Assembly (NCBI GenBank): GCA_963698405.1
Contig: CAVOQT010000017.1
Location: forward strand, 372,001-436,000
Reading direction: 5' to 3'
Length of the DNA stretch: 64,000 bases
Source of the DNA: SHZI01 sp963698405
GTDB lineage: Bacteria > Pseudomonadota > Gammaproteobacteria > Steroidobacterales > GCA-2729495
Under the pieces are notes generated by a model. The model had not been told where the DNA came from and ran no database searches. It was given only the letters and a program-made list of their open reading frames with translations. Below are positions 1 to 7,190 of the stretch, one piece after another. The stretch's first letter is position 1. Each line of letters starts with the position of its first letter. Made by a program: the position numbers and the translations under genes.

Positions 1-516
1 ACCGGTGTCAGTGCCTGCCTGCGCACGGTTCCCTCCGTCACATCCGGGGTTGGCGCACGCATGCCGGAGGTACCCGCCGAAGGCGCGCCCTACGTCACCA
101 GCCAGGATCTGCAACGCTGTGCCGGACTGGTGCTCGGCAGTCCCACTCGTTTCGGCAATATGGCCGCCGCACTGAAGTACTTCATCGATGGCACCAGCAG
201 CGAGTGGCTGGCCGGCACGCTGCGCGGCAAGCCGGCCGGTGTATTCACTTCCAGCAGTTCATTGCATGGCGGCCAGGAAAGCACGCTGCTGAGCATGGCC
301 CTGCCACTCCTGCACCACGGCATGCTGCTGGTCGGTATTCCGTACTCGGAAAATGCGCTGACGAGTACGCGCGGCGGCGGTGGCCCCTACGGGGCAAGCC
401 ATTTTGCACCGGATGCCAGCCAGACTGAACCGAGCCCCGACGAAGCACGCATCGCACAGCACCTGGGTCGGCGTGTTGCGGAAGCTGCGCTGCGCCTTGA
501 GGGCTGGGAACGCTGA
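1..516 (+). CDS. wrbA: NAD(P)H:quinone oxidoreductase WrbA (5' truncated by window edge)
   Basis: The reading frame is open from base 1, so the gene begins outside the window; the ATG at 61 is internal. The visible 171 residues are the C-terminal part of a WrbA flavodoxin-like enzyme, which uses FMN and NAD(P)H for two-electron quinone reduction in the cytosol. Seen: the GLVLGSPTRFGNM flavin-loop region, the SSSSLHGGQE loop, and the conserved tail LTSTRGGGGPYGASH typical of WrbA. It converges on hda with a 3-nt gap between stop codons. Nothing suggests damage. Identification is confident; the missing N-terminus should hold the first phosphate-binding loop. Confidence 0.93.
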   Translation, partial: TGVSACLRTVPSVTSGVGARMPEVPAEGAPYVTSQDLQRCAGLVLGSPTRFGNMAAALKYFIDGTSSEWLAGTLRGKPAGVFTSSSSLHGGQESTLLSMALPLLHHGMLLVGIPYSENALTSTRGGGGPYGASHFAPDASQTEPSPDEARIAQHLGRRVAEAALRLEGWER

Positions 517-519
517 GGC

Positions 520-1209
520 TCAGCTACCGAGCACCTGTCGTACAAAAGGAATCGTCAGCTGTTTCTGTGCCGCGAGTGCTGCGCGATCCAGTTCGTCGAG
601 CAGACGGAACAACTCTGCAACACCACGCCCGACGCGCGCCAGCAGATAACGACCGGTTTCATCCGGCAACTCAAAGCCCCTGAACCGGGCGCGAATCTGC
701 AACGCACCCAATCGCCCCTCATCATCGAGTGACTGCAGCCGGAAGGTGCTGCCGGACTTCAGGCGCGAAGCCAGGTCCGGCAGACCAAAAGCCATCCCGG
801 CAGGCGGCTCGCTGGTCGCCACCACGAGATTGCCAGCATTGCGGCGCAGTTCTTCAAACAGCCGGAACAGTGCGATCTCCCACTCCGGCTGAGCAACGAT
901 CGCCTGCAGATCATCGAGACAGACCAGATCAAACATCCCGAGACCGTCGAGCACGCCAGAGGGCAAGGCCAGCGAGGCATCCAGCGGTACATAGCTGGCG
1001 CGCCGCCCGGTTTCTGCTGCGAGCGCCACAGCGGCCTGCAACAGATGCGACTTGCCATGCTCCGCCGGCGCCCAGATCCACAGCAGGGGCTGGGCTGCTA
1101 CGGTCGCACTGGCCCGCAACTGGTGCACCAGCAGCTCGTTGCCGACCGCGTGAAAACTGTCGAATACAGCATGATCAGCCAGGCGAACTTCGAGTGGCAG
1201 CTGCTGCAT
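520..1209 (-). CDS. hda: DnaA regulatory inactivator Hda
   Basis: 229-residue AAA+ protein related to DnaA domain III. With the DNA-loaded sliding clamp, Hda stimulates hydrolysis of DnaA-bound ATP and prevents re-initiation of replication. Seen: an N-terminal QLPLEVRL stretch matching the clamp-binding QL[S/P]L motif, a Walker-A-like AEHGKSHLL near residue 50, a Walker B region LVCLDDLQAI near residue 95, and an arginine-rich C-terminal lid. Length fits the family. It is last in a minus cluster with the pgsA-like gene (6 nt upstream) and the DUF2066 gene, as in many gammaproteobacteria. Confidence 0.93.
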   Translation of the reverse strand: MQQLPLEVRLADHAVFDSFHAVGNELLVHQLRASATVAAQPLLWIWAPAEHGKSHLLQAAVALAAETGRRASYVPLDASLALPSGVLDGLGMFDLVCLDDLQAIVAQPEWEIALFRLFEELRRNAGNLVVATSEPPAGMAFGLPDLASRLKSGSTFRLQSLDDEGRLGALQIRARFRGFELPDETGRYLLARVGRGVAELFRLLDELDRAALAAQKQLTIPFVRQVLGS

Positions 1210-1215
1210 GACAAC

Positions 1216-1794
1216 TCAGCGCTGTGCCCGGATCGCCCGGCCCGACCAACGCACCACATAGTCCAGGCCGCTGACGGTGGAAGTCACGAACACCGCAGCA
1301 CCGCTGATGGTCAGGAACTCGGGCGGCGGTATGCCGGCCATCCGGTTACTGATCACTGCCAGCACGTACAGTAACTGGATACCGGTATTGATCTTGCTGG
1401 CCAGCGAGGGTTTGGGTTGCACCGGCTCGACCAGCCACTGATACACCACGCCGCCACTGACAATGATCAGATCACGGGCGATGACCACAACAGTCAGCCA
1501 CCAGGGCACCAGCCCGGTCGTCGCCAGCGCCACGAAGACCGATACCAGCAGCAGCTTGTCGGCCAGCGGATCCAGCAAGCCACCCAAACGACTCTGCCAG
1601 TTGTAGCGTTTGGCCAGAAATCCGTCCAGGCCGTCGGATGCACCGGCCACCAGAATCAAGCCGAGTGCGAGCGCATGGCGGCCATCGAGCAGCGCCATGA
1701 CGATCGGCCAGACAAGCAGCATTCGTACGATGCAAATCAGGTTGGGAATATCGGCCGCCCGGACCAGCGGCTTGCGCTCGGTGGGTTCTGGCAT
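1216..1794 (-). CDS. pgsA: CDP-alcohol phosphatidyltransferase (PgsA-like)
   Basis: 192-residue integral membrane enzyme of the CDP-alcohol phosphatidyltransferase family. The signature is visible at about residues 53-80: DGLDGFLAKR, then GGLLDPLADK, corresponding to DGxxAR-x8-GxxxDxxxD, with the metal-binding and catalytic aspartates present. Several hydrophobic helices flank it. The likely reaction is CDP-diacylglycerol plus glycerol-3-phosphate to phosphatidylglycerophosphate, the committed step of phosphatidylglycerol and cardiolipin synthesis. The alcohol substrate cannot be read from the motif, so phosphatidylglycerophosphate synthase is an inference from size and family. It sits 5 nt after the DUF2066 gene and 6 nt before hda. 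Confidence 0.75.
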   Translation of the reverse strand: MPEPTERKPLVRAADIPNLICIVRMLLVWPIVMALLDGRHALALGLILVAGASDGLDGFLAKRYNWQSRLGGLLDPLADKLLLVSVFVALATTGLVPWWLTVVVIARDLIIVSGGVVYQWLVEPVQPKPSLASKINTGIQLLYVLAVISNRMAGIPPPEFLTISGAAVFVTSTVSGLDYVVRWSGRAIRAQR

Positions 1795-1799
1795 GATCG

Positions 1800-2834
1800 T
1801 CAGGGCGCGTTCACGATCCGGTAGACCAGGTCTGCAGCACTGACCGGTATCCCGCCTGTCGCTGGCGACTGCGGTGCAACTGGCACCAGCACAGCCTTCA
1901 GGGCCAGCGCATCACGCAGCTGCGCTACACCACCACGCACGATGAGTTCGTACAGGATGCTGTCGCCCTGCAGACTCTGGACGCTCAGGGTCTCGATAAC
2001 CCCGATCCCGCGCAGATGATCCTGTAAACGCCCATAGTCAGAGAAGCTGCTGACGCCCTGCACTTCAAGCCGGAGCCGGCGGCTGGCCGCTGCGGCCACC
2101 GCATAACGGCCCGCGAGCTGATCGGCAAGCTGGTGGACGCCCTGCGCGATATCGCCCTGCCACTCGCTGCGCTCAGTGCCTTCCAGCAGTGTCCAGCGCC
2201 AGGCAGCGATGCCCGAAACAGGCGAGCGACGCCCGACCAACACCAGAGCAGCACCAACCCGTACAGCTTCTGCCTGTGCGATGGCGAGTGAATCGCCAGC
2301 AGGAATACCGGGCACACCCTCCGGCGACAGCGACACCGCGACCGGCAGACCACGGCTGGCCGCCGTATCGAGCAGCAGTTGCACATCGCTGTCCAAGGTA
2401 TCCGGCACTGGCACGCCTGCATCGACCGGCGGGCGCTCGGTCAGCAGCATGACCAGGGTCTCTGGCCGATCATCGGCCCAGACCGGCAGATTGGCCGCAT
2501 CCAGCCGCCGCCGCAGCGCTACCGGATCGAATTGCACCCGAAGCATGCCGCCGCCTGCGACCTGATACTGGCTGACCAGCGGCGTCGCGCTGCCGACCAC
2601 GTCGCGTACCGCCGGGTCGGCAAGCGGATTGCGCTGTCCGGTCAGCTTGACCATGACCTCGACCAGCGCACGGGAAAATGCATCGTCCAGTGCTGCCCCG
2701 CTGGTCTCCACAACGGGCACCTGTGCGGCATAGAGATCCGGCAGCGTGGCCGCAAATCCATTCACCTGCAGCAACAGGCTGGCGAGCGCAGCCAGCAGGC
2801 AGCGGTATCCGACCCGTGACTGGTGTGCGCTCAT
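1800..2834 (-). CDS. DUF2066 exported protein
   Basis: About 344 residues from the start chosen here. The N-terminus (CLLAALASLLLQVNGFAA) is a signal peptide, so the product is probably periplasmic or membrane-anchored. The body (VPVVETSGAALDDAFSRAL, then VMVKLTGQRN) matches the DUF2066 family, found beside hda and purM in gammaproteobacteria; function unknown. An ATG at 2852 is also in frame, but a TATAAT box lies only about 8 nt upstream of it, so the ATG at 2834 is the better start; longer in-frame extensions would overlap purM. It is divergent from purM and heads the minus cluster with the pgsA-like gene and hda. Confidence 0.8.
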   Translation of the reverse strand: MSAHQSRVGYRCLLAALASLLLQVNGFAATLPDLYAAQVPVVETSGAALDDAFSRALVEVMVKLTGQRNPLADPAVRDVVGSATPLVSQYQVAGGGMLRVQFDPVALRRRLDAANLPVWADDRPETLVMLLTERPPVDAGVPVPDTLDSDVQLLLDTAASRGLPVAVSLSPEGVPGIPAGDSLAIAQAEAVRVGAALVLVGRRSPVSGIAAWRWTLLEGTERSEWQGDIAQGVHQLADQLAGRYAVAAAASRRLRLEVQGVSSFSDYGRLQDHLRGIGVIETLSVQSLQGDSILYELIVRGGVAQLRDALALKAVLVPVAPQSPATGGIPVSAADLVYRIVNAP

Positions 2835-2859
2835 GGTCTGGGAGCTGTTCATTTCAACT

Positions 2860-2865
2860 ATTATA
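2860..2865 (-). promoter_or_regulatory. Putative -10 box for the DUF2066-pgsA-hda cluster
   Basis: On the minus strand this reads TATAAT, a perfect sigma-70 -10 hexamer, in the short gap between the DUF2066 gene and purM. No convincing -35 hexamer lies 16-18 nt upstream. A transcript from here would begin near 2853, which supports translation starting at 2834 rather than 2852. Position and motif are seen; activity is inferred. Confidence 0.35.
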
Positions 2866-2891
2866 GCCACCCCTTGAGCGAGCTCCGCGCC

Positions 2892-3926
2892 ATGACGAAC
2901 AAGAAAAGCCTGACCTATAAAGATGCCGGTGTGGACATCGATGCCGGCGATGAACTCGTCGAGCGCATCAAGCCACTGGCCAAATCCACCCATCGGGCCG
3001 GGGTGCTCGGTGGTATCGGCGGCTTCGGCGGCCTGTTTGAAATCGACCTGTCGCGCTGGCCGCGTCCGGTACTGGTCTCGGGCACTGACGGCGTCGGCAC
3101 CAAACTGAAGCTGGCGATCGACCTCGATCGCTACGATACGGTCGGTATCGACCTCGTCGCCATGTGCGTCAATGACGTCATCGTGCAGGGCGCTGAACCG
3201 CTGTTCTTCCTCGATTACTACGCCTCCGGCCAGCTGTCGGTACCGGTCGCGGAGGCCGTGATCAGCGGTATCGCCGAGGGCTGCCGGCAGTCCGGCGCCG
3301 CGCTGCTGGGCGGTGAGACCGCCGAACTGCCGGGCATGTATGCCGGCAAGGATTTCGATCTGGCGGGTTTCTGTGTCGCCATCGTCAATCGCGACCAGCT
3401 GATCGATGCATCACAAGTGGCCGCCGGTGACGTGATCCTCGGTCTCGCTTCATCCGGACCGCACTCGAACGGCTATTCGCTGATACGGCGGGTACTCGAA
3501 CAGAGCGACCGCAATGCGGACTCAGCCTGGGAAAACACCACGCTGGGTGCAGCCCTCCTGACACCAACCCGCATCTATGTGCGCTCGCTGCTCGGCCTGT
3601 TTGCACAGACGCGGGTACACGGCCTCGCCCACATCACCGGCGGCGGCCTGCCGGGCAACGTAGAGCGGATTCTTTCGCCCGACGTCGATGCCGTGATCCA
3701 CAAGAGCAGCTGGCAACGCCCGGCGCTCTTCAGCTGGCTGCAGCAGGATGGCGGCATCCCGGAGGACGACCTGCTGCGCACCTTCAATTGCGGCATCGGC
3801 ATGACCGTAGTGGTCGCACGCAAGGATGCCGACCAGGTACAGCAGATACTCGAAGCTTCGGGTGAAACGGTATTCCGGATCGGCGAGATCACGCAGGGCA
3901 CCGGGCGGGTGGATATCCGCCAGTGA
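2892..3926 (+). CDS. purM: Phosphoribosylformylglycinamidine cyclo-ligase (AIR synthetase)
   Basis: 344-residue cytosolic enzyme for step five of purine synthesis: ATP-dependent ring closure of FGAM to aminoimidazole ribonucleotide. Seen: the N-terminal LTYKDAGVDIDAGDELV, the glycine-rich GVLGGIGGFGGLFEID, the nucleotide-binding SGTDGVGTKLK, and LLGGETAELPGMY, all hallmark PurM segments. The start ATG at 2892 gives the usual MTNKKSLTYKDAG N-terminus; an in-frame ATG-proximal extension to 2823 would run into the divergent DUF2066 gene. Its stop overlaps the GTG start of purN by four bases (GTGA), so the two are translationally coupled. Confidence 0.96.
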   Translation: MTNKKSLTYKDAGVDIDAGDELVERIKPLAKSTHRAGVLGGIGGFGGLFEIDLSRWPRPVLVSGTDGVGTKLKLAIDLDRYDTVGIDLVAMCVNDVIVQGAEPLFFLDYYASGQLSVPVAEAVISGIAEGCRQSGAALLGGETAELPGMYAGKDFDLAGFCVAIVNRDQLIDASQVAAGDVILGLASSGPHSNGYSLIRRVLEQSDRNADSAWENTTLGAALLTPTRIYVRSLLGLFAQTRVHGLAHITGGGLPGNVERILSPDVDAVIHKSSWQRPALFSWLQQDGGIPEDDLLRTFNCGIGMTVVVARKDADQVQQILEASGETVFRIGEITQGTGRVDIRQ

Positions 3927-4588
3927 GTTCCGCCAGTCCGCTGCGCACTGTCGTGCTGGTGTCCGGCAGTGGCAGCAACCTGCAGGCCATCATCGATCAC
4001 GCCCCGAGCGGCAGCCTTGGCATACAGCTGAATGGCGTCATCAGCGACCGGCCCGGTGTCATGGCCCTGGAGCGCGCGAAGCGCGCGAACATCCCGGCGC
4101 AGACCATCGATCATGCGCAAGCCGGCAGCAGCGCGGCTTTCCAGCAACAGCTGGGCGCGACGCTCGCCGAACTCGACCCGCAGCTGATCGTGCTGGCAGG
4201 ATTCATGCGCATCCTCAACCAGGAACTGGTCAGCGCCTGGCAAGGACGCATGCTCAACGTGCATCCCTCGCTGCTGCCCAAATACCCCGGCCTGCACACC
4301 TACCGGCGCGCGCTGGAAGCCGGCGACAGCGTGCACGGCTCCACCGTGCACTTCGTGATTCCGGAACTCGATGCCGGTCCCGGCATCCTGCAATACCGCG
4401 TCAGGATCAGACCCGGCGACACCGAAGACTCGCTGCGCGCCCGCGTCCAGCAGGGTGAATACCTGATCTACCCGCGCGCGATCGCCTGGTTCGCCGCCGG
4501 CCGGCTGGCGCTGAAGGATGGCAGCACCTGGCTGGATGGCGAGCGGCTCGGAGCGCCCGTGGTCGTCGACGAGGTTGAGTCGGGTTAG
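3923..4588 (+). CDS. purN: Phosphoribosylglycinamide formyltransferase (GAR transformylase)
   Basis: 221-residue enzyme transferring a formyl group from 10-formyltetrahydrofolate to GAR, step three of purine synthesis. Seen: the N-terminal VVLVSGSGSNLQAIID phosphate-binding loop, the catalytic Asn-His in MLNVHPSLLPKYPGLHT (about residues 110-126), and the catalytic Asp in ELDAGPGI. It starts with GTG overlapping the purM stop. The stop lies 14 nt from the convergent ParE-like toxin gene and marks the left edge of the accessory region. Confidence 0.96.
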   Translation: MSSASPLRTVVLVSGSGSNLQAIIDHAPSGSLGIQLNGVISDRPGVMALERAKRANIPAQTIDHAQAGSSAAFQQQLGATLAELDPQLIVLAGFMRILNQELVSAWQGRMLNVHPSLLPKYPGLHTYRRALEAGDSVHGSTVHFVIPELDAGPGILQYRVRIRPGDTEDSLRARVQQGEYLIYPRAIAWFAAGRLALKDGSTWLDGERLGAPVVVDEVESG

Positions 4589-4602
4589 CGGAGGCAGTCC
4601 AT

Positions 4603-4908
4603 TCACTCACGCGCTTCAAGCAGCGCCTTGCGCAATGACCGCTCTGAACGCATGACGTAAAGAATGAATACCTTTTTCCCGTCAAGACGGTAAAAAACTC
4701 GGCAAGGAGCTTCCACAATCTGCCTGTAGCGGGAGCGCTTCAGCTCCGGGACACGAGGGCCGCTTTCCGGGTGTGCCTCCAACTGTTCCATATGCGCGAA
4801 TACCCGTTGCACCAGCGCTGCCGCCGCAATGGGATTCTCGACGGCAATATAGTCGGCGATCGCATCCAGGTCGTTAAGCGCCGGCTCGGTCCAGATTACT
4901 TGAGCCAT
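4603..4908 (-). CDS. ParE/RelE-family toxin
   Basis: 101 residues: an N-terminal VIWTEPALNDLDAIADYIA helix pair, then PRVPELKRSRYRQIVEAPCRVFYRLDGKKVFILYVMRSER, which is the ParE/RelE fold in order (two helices, then an antiparallel sheet with conserved Arg and Tyr). Such toxins act on gyrase (ParE) or ribosome-bound mRNA (RelE); the target cannot be decided here. It overlaps the upstream antitoxin by 13 nt, the usual toxin-antitoxin arrangement. It is the lowest-coordinate gene of the all-minus accessory stretch, and no attC-like site separates it from purN. Confidence 0.85.
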   Translation of the reverse strand: MAQVIWTEPALNDLDAIADYIAVENPIAAAALVQRVFAHMEQLEAHPESGPRVPELKRSRYRQIVEAPCRVFYRLDGKKVFILYVMRSERSLRKALLEARE

Positions 4909-5153
4909 CGAGCCATGCGGGCCTTGGCCTGGGCTTGGCTCACAACCCGACCCTCTGCAACGGCCATTTCGCCTCGCGCAATACCCTCAAGCAGAGCCAT
5001 GCGCTGCTGCATGAACTCGTAGCTTTCGACATCAATGAGATAAGCGCTTGGCAAACCGTGCTGGGTAATGAGAATTGGCTCCCTATCCCGTTCGATATCC
5101 GAAAGGAGCTCGGTGGCCTGACGCTTGAGCGTGGTGACGAGTTCGGTGCGCAT
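4896..5153 (-). CDS. Phd/YefM-family antitoxin
   Basis: 85 residues. The N-terminal half (MRTELVTTLKRQATELLSD, then EPILITQHGLPSAYLIDVESY) is the Phd/YefM DNA-binding and dimerisation domain; the C-terminal half is the helix that wraps the toxin. It precedes and overlaps the ParE/RelE toxin gene, so the pair forms an operon that the antitoxin probably autorepresses. A TATAGT box lies just upstream on the minus strand. Identification as an antitoxin is solid; subfamily less so. Confidence 0.85.
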   Translation of the reverse strand: MRTELVTTLKRQATELLSDIERDREPILITQHGLPSAYLIDVESYEFMQQRMALLEGIARGEMAVAEGRVVSQAQAKARMARWLK

Positions 5154-5163
5154 GACGAGTGAT

Positions 5164-5190
5164 ACTATAGTGGCACTTTTGGTTTGGCAA
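5164..5190 (-). promoter_or_regulatory. Putative promoter of the toxin-antitoxin operon
   Basis: On the minus strand TTGCCA (5185-5190) and TATAGT (5164-5169) are separated by 15 nt, short of the ideal 17. The -10 lies in a small palindrome ACTATAGT (5164-5171), a plausible site for autorepression by the antitoxin. The start codon is about 11 nt from the -10, so the leader would be very short. Suggestive only. Confidence 0.3.
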
Positions 5191-5339
5191 GGGCCTGTCT
5201 GAAAACGACTGGATTCGTCCCTTCCAACAGGGCGTCTGATGACATCAACCCGCGCCTGGCGCCCGGCCGACAGCCCGCAACGCTGCGTCCTTCGATGTGT
5301 CCGAATGCTGCGCCATTTCTGCGTTACCTGAATCTCGAC

Positions 5340-5768
5340 CTAAGCAGTAACCTGCGGCTCCGTAAAACCCCGACACACAGCCGCCAGCTTGTTGCCGTCC
5401 GGATCCCGGACATAGGCGGCATAGAAGTCGGCGTTGTACTGCGGCCGCAGGCCCGGTGCGCCTTCCGAGACACCGCCGTTGGCCAGCGCGGCGGCATGAA
5501 ACTCGTCCACCTGCCGCCAGGAACTGGCGCGCAGCGCGACCATGGTGCCGTTGCCCGTGGATGCCGGCGCACCATTGAACGGCTTGCACAGCCAGAGCGC
5601 GAGCTCATGGCGACCGCCCTGCTCATAGGTGCCCCAGCCCACCCATGCATCCCAGTTTGGTTCCTGCGAGGTATCACAGCGCGACAGGCCAAGCGCACCG
5701 AGGACTGCGTCGTAGAACTTGCAGGCCCGCTGCAGGTTGTTGGTACCGAGAGAGATGTAGGTGAACAC
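5340..5768 (-). CDS. VOC (glyoxalase/bleomycin-resistance fold) protein 1
   Basis: 142 residues. The N-terminus reads FTYISLGTNNLQRACKFYD, the beta-alpha opening of vicinal-oxygen-chelate proteins, and the C-terminal module contains ADFYAAYVRDPDGNKLAAV, the second beta-alpha-beta unit with the common DPDGN motif. Members bind metals or small electrophilic substrates; the substrate here is unknown. The start is GTG at 5768. A second VOC gene at 6692 shares this architecture but is a distinct protein. It lies in the all-minus accessory stretch, and the 186 nt between its stop and the antitoxin gene hold no recognisable gene or attC site. Confidence 0.8.
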   Translation of the reverse strand: MFTYISLGTNNLQRACKFYDAVLGALGLSRCDTSQEPNWDAWVGWGTYEQGGRHELALWLCKPFNGAPASTGNGTMVALRASSWRQVDEFHAAALANGGVSEGAPGLRPQYNADFYAAYVRDPDGNKLAAVCRGFTEPQVTA

Positions 5769-5821
5769 GCTGCCGGTTTCAGTCCTTGTCGCGTGGGATC
5801 GGAGTCCTGGCGCGACGGTTT

Positions 5822-6019
5822 TTATGCGGCAACTTGTTCGTAGGAGAACTGCGGAGCATCAGCCCGCTTCGATGCATGCTCGATGGTGATGGACCGTATA
5901 TTCCCCTGGGCATCGAGATCCAGAATCGTGTTCTCATCCAGATCGCGTGTCTCAGTGACGGGCACATCCCGAAATTCGATCAGCAGCGTGTCCGTATCGG
6001 CAAAGTAGCGCACTTTCAT
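5822..6019 (-). CDS. DUF2283 small protein
   Basis: 65 residues. The pattern MKVRYFADTDTLLIEF, then VTETRDLDENTILDLDAQGNIRSITIEHAS matches DUF2283, a short beta-rich domain often encoded beside DUF4258 proteins in possible toxin-antitoxin-like pairs. No DUF4258 partner was found in the 84 nt before the gene. Function unknown. It follows hicB on the same strand and is typical cargo of mobile or cassette regions. Confidence 0.72.
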   Translation of the reverse strand: MKVRYFADTDTLLIEFRDVPVTETRDLDENTILDLDAQGNIRSITIEHASKRADAPQFSYEQVAA

Positions 6020-6103
6020 GGTACGAACCTTCTATCAAAGAATGCGTTGTGGACGGTTTCACCATGCTGATTCACATCGCTCGACGCACGCACCACCGCA
6101 TGG

Positions 6104-6442
6104 TTAGCGGGAAAGCCGTCTCTCCAGAACCTCGGCGACGTAATTGTTGAGGCTCTTGCCCTCCTTGAGGGCGGCCAGCGCCAGTCGTTCATGCAGTCGG
6201 GCGCCCAACCGCAAATTGAATTTTCCGGAGTACTGTTTGCCAGCCATGCCTTCCGGCAACTCTTCATTGTCGGCCTTCGCCTTCGCCACCCACTCGTCGA
6301 TTACCTCGCAGAGCTCAGCGAAGACCTGCTTCTCGTTCTTTCCGTGGACACCGCCGAGCATGAGTTCCGGGCACCGCCCCACGTAGCATCCATCCTCATC
6401 GGACCATTCCACGATCTTCAAATAACGATCTGACGTTTTCAT
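6104..6442 (-). CDS. hicB: HicB-family antitoxin
   Basis: 112 residues. The N-terminal partial RNase-H-like fold (YLKIVEWSDEDGCYVGRCPEL, about residues 7-27) is the HicB core, and the C-terminal part (FNLRLGARLHERLALAALK, then SLNNYVAEVLERRL) is an Arc/MetJ-type ribbon-helix-helix DNA-binding domain, so the protein can neutralise HicA and repress its operon. Its ATG overlaps the hicA stop (ATGA), giving the standard hicA-hicB order. The stop codon lies in CGCTAACCATGCGG, which resembles the start of an attC site but lacks a partner core. Confidence 0.88.
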   Translation of the reverse strand: MKTSDRYLKIVEWSDEDGCYVGRCPELMLGGVHGKNEKQVFAELCEVIDEWVAKAKADNEELPEGMAGKQYSGKFNLRLGARLHERLALAALKEGKSLNNYVAEVLERRLSR

Positions 6443-6634
6443 TCGGACACCTGCTCAACGGCTGATTGCACGGCCTTTTCTTGATACGGCTTTGCGTCAG
6501 CACCTGGTTTGCCACTGATGGTTATCCGGATCCCTTTGCGATGCTTGAAGTTTCGGTGACTGCCTTTGCCGCCACAGTCTTCAAACCCGGCGTGCGTGAG
6601 TGTTCGCATGCAGTTCGCGGATCTTGGGTGGCAC
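6439..6634 (-). pseudogene. hicA: HicA-family mRNA interferase toxin, frameshifted
   Basis: The HicA double-stranded-RNA-binding-like fold is recognisable: GTG at 6634 opens VPPKIRELH, then after a shift come THAGFEDCGGKGSHRNFKHR and IRITISGKPGADAKPYQEK. The catalytic histidine of HicA (GSHRNF) is present. The two halves are out of frame by one base: an extra G near 6607 in CTGCATGCGAAC breaks the frame. Translation from the internal ATG at 6609 would give a 56-residue protein lacking the first helix but keeping the histidine. Either the toxin is inactivated, the shorter form is used, or the base is a sequencing error. Confidence 0.75.
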
Positions 6635-6640
6635 GGTCGG

Positions 6641-6659
6641 ATGGTACCACTATGGTACC
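6641..6659. promoter_or_regulatory. Paired ATGGTACC repeats before hicA (candidate HicB operator)
   Basis: Two copies of ATGGTACC (6641-6648 and 6652-6659) repeat with an 11-nt period, about one helical turn. Each contains the palindrome GGTACC. They lie 7-25 nt before the hicA GTG, where an autoregulated toxin-antitoxin operon carries its operator. Binding by the HicB ribbon-helix-helix domain is inferred from position and symmetry. Confidence 0.45.
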
Positions 6660-6691
6660 GTCTCGTCCATGCCGCTGACGGCCCGGCGAAG

Positions 6692-7084
6692 CTACTTCGG
6701 CCTGTGCAGCGCACAGAGCTTGTTGCCGTCCGGGTCGCGCACATAGGCCAGGTGCATGGCACCCTGCTTGCCCTCGCGGAGACCCGGTGGATCCTCGATC
6801 GACGTGCCACCGTGGGCAACCGCCGTGTCGTGGAACTGCCGCACCTGCTCCGGCGAACTGCACTTGAAGCCGATGGTCCCGCCGTTCGCGAAAGTGGCCG
6901 GCTCGCCGTTGATCGGTTCGCTGACACCGAAGGTTCCACCGTCGTGCCGGTAGAACAGACGGGTCTGCCCCGTGCCGCTCATGTTCTGCACGGGCGCACC
7001 CACGCCAAGCACCCCGAGCACGGCGTCGTAGAAGCGCCTGGATCTTTCAATGTCGTTTGAGCCGAGCATTACGTGACTGAACAT
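6692..7084 (-). CDS. VOC (glyoxalase-fold) protein 2
   Basis: 130 residues from the ATG at 7084, which has an AGGAG ribosome site 7-8 nt upstream; a longer in-frame reading to 7159 would cover the attC-like site. FSHVMLGSNDIERSRRFYDA opens the fold and GAMHLAYVRDPDGNKLCALH closes it, the paired beta-alpha modules of vicinal-oxygen-chelate proteins. The metal ligands and substrate cannot be assigned. It begins 47 nt after the core of the attC-like element at 7131-7189, consistent with a cassette gene, but no attC is visible after its stop. Confidence 0.83.
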   Translation of the reverse strand: MFSHVMLGSNDIERSRRFYDAVLGVLGVGAPVQNMSGTGQTRLFYRHDGGTFGVSEPINGEPATFANGGTIGFKCSSPEQVRQFHDTAVAHGGTSIEDPPGLREGKQGAMHLAYVRDPDGNKLCALHRPK

Positions 7085-7130
7085 TGGGGGTCTCCTGGGG
7101 CTGTGCTGGCAAACTACGGGTCCTTGCAGC

Positions 7131-7189
7131 GACAAACGCGAAACAAGCCGTGCCACCAAGTGGCCTCGGCTTGAATCAAATTGTTAGGC
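7131..7189 (-). repeat. Integron attC-like recombination site
   Basis: Read on the minus strand, this 59-nt element begins with the core GCCTAAC (7183-7189), which matches RYYYAAC, continues AATTTGATTCAAGCCG, then forms an inner hairpin GCCAC-TTG-GTGGC and closes with CGGCTTG and GTTTGTC (7131-7137). CAAGCCG pairs with CGGCTTG. The length, the AATT...CAAGCCG left half and the position one nt after the stop of the Mrr-like gene are characteristic of integron attC sites. The distal core GTTTGTC departs from GTTRRRY at two positions, so this end may be weak or decayed. Confidence 0.72.
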
Positions 7190-7190
7190 A

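Noticed and set aside
3575..4606. Minus-strand 343-codon frame over purM and purN
   Set aside because: Entirely antisense to two conserved purine genes.
6097..6110. CGCTAACCATGCGG at the hicB stop as an attC start
   Set aside because: First base does not fit RYYYAAC and no partner core was found within 130 nt; only a weak GCATGGT repeat follows.
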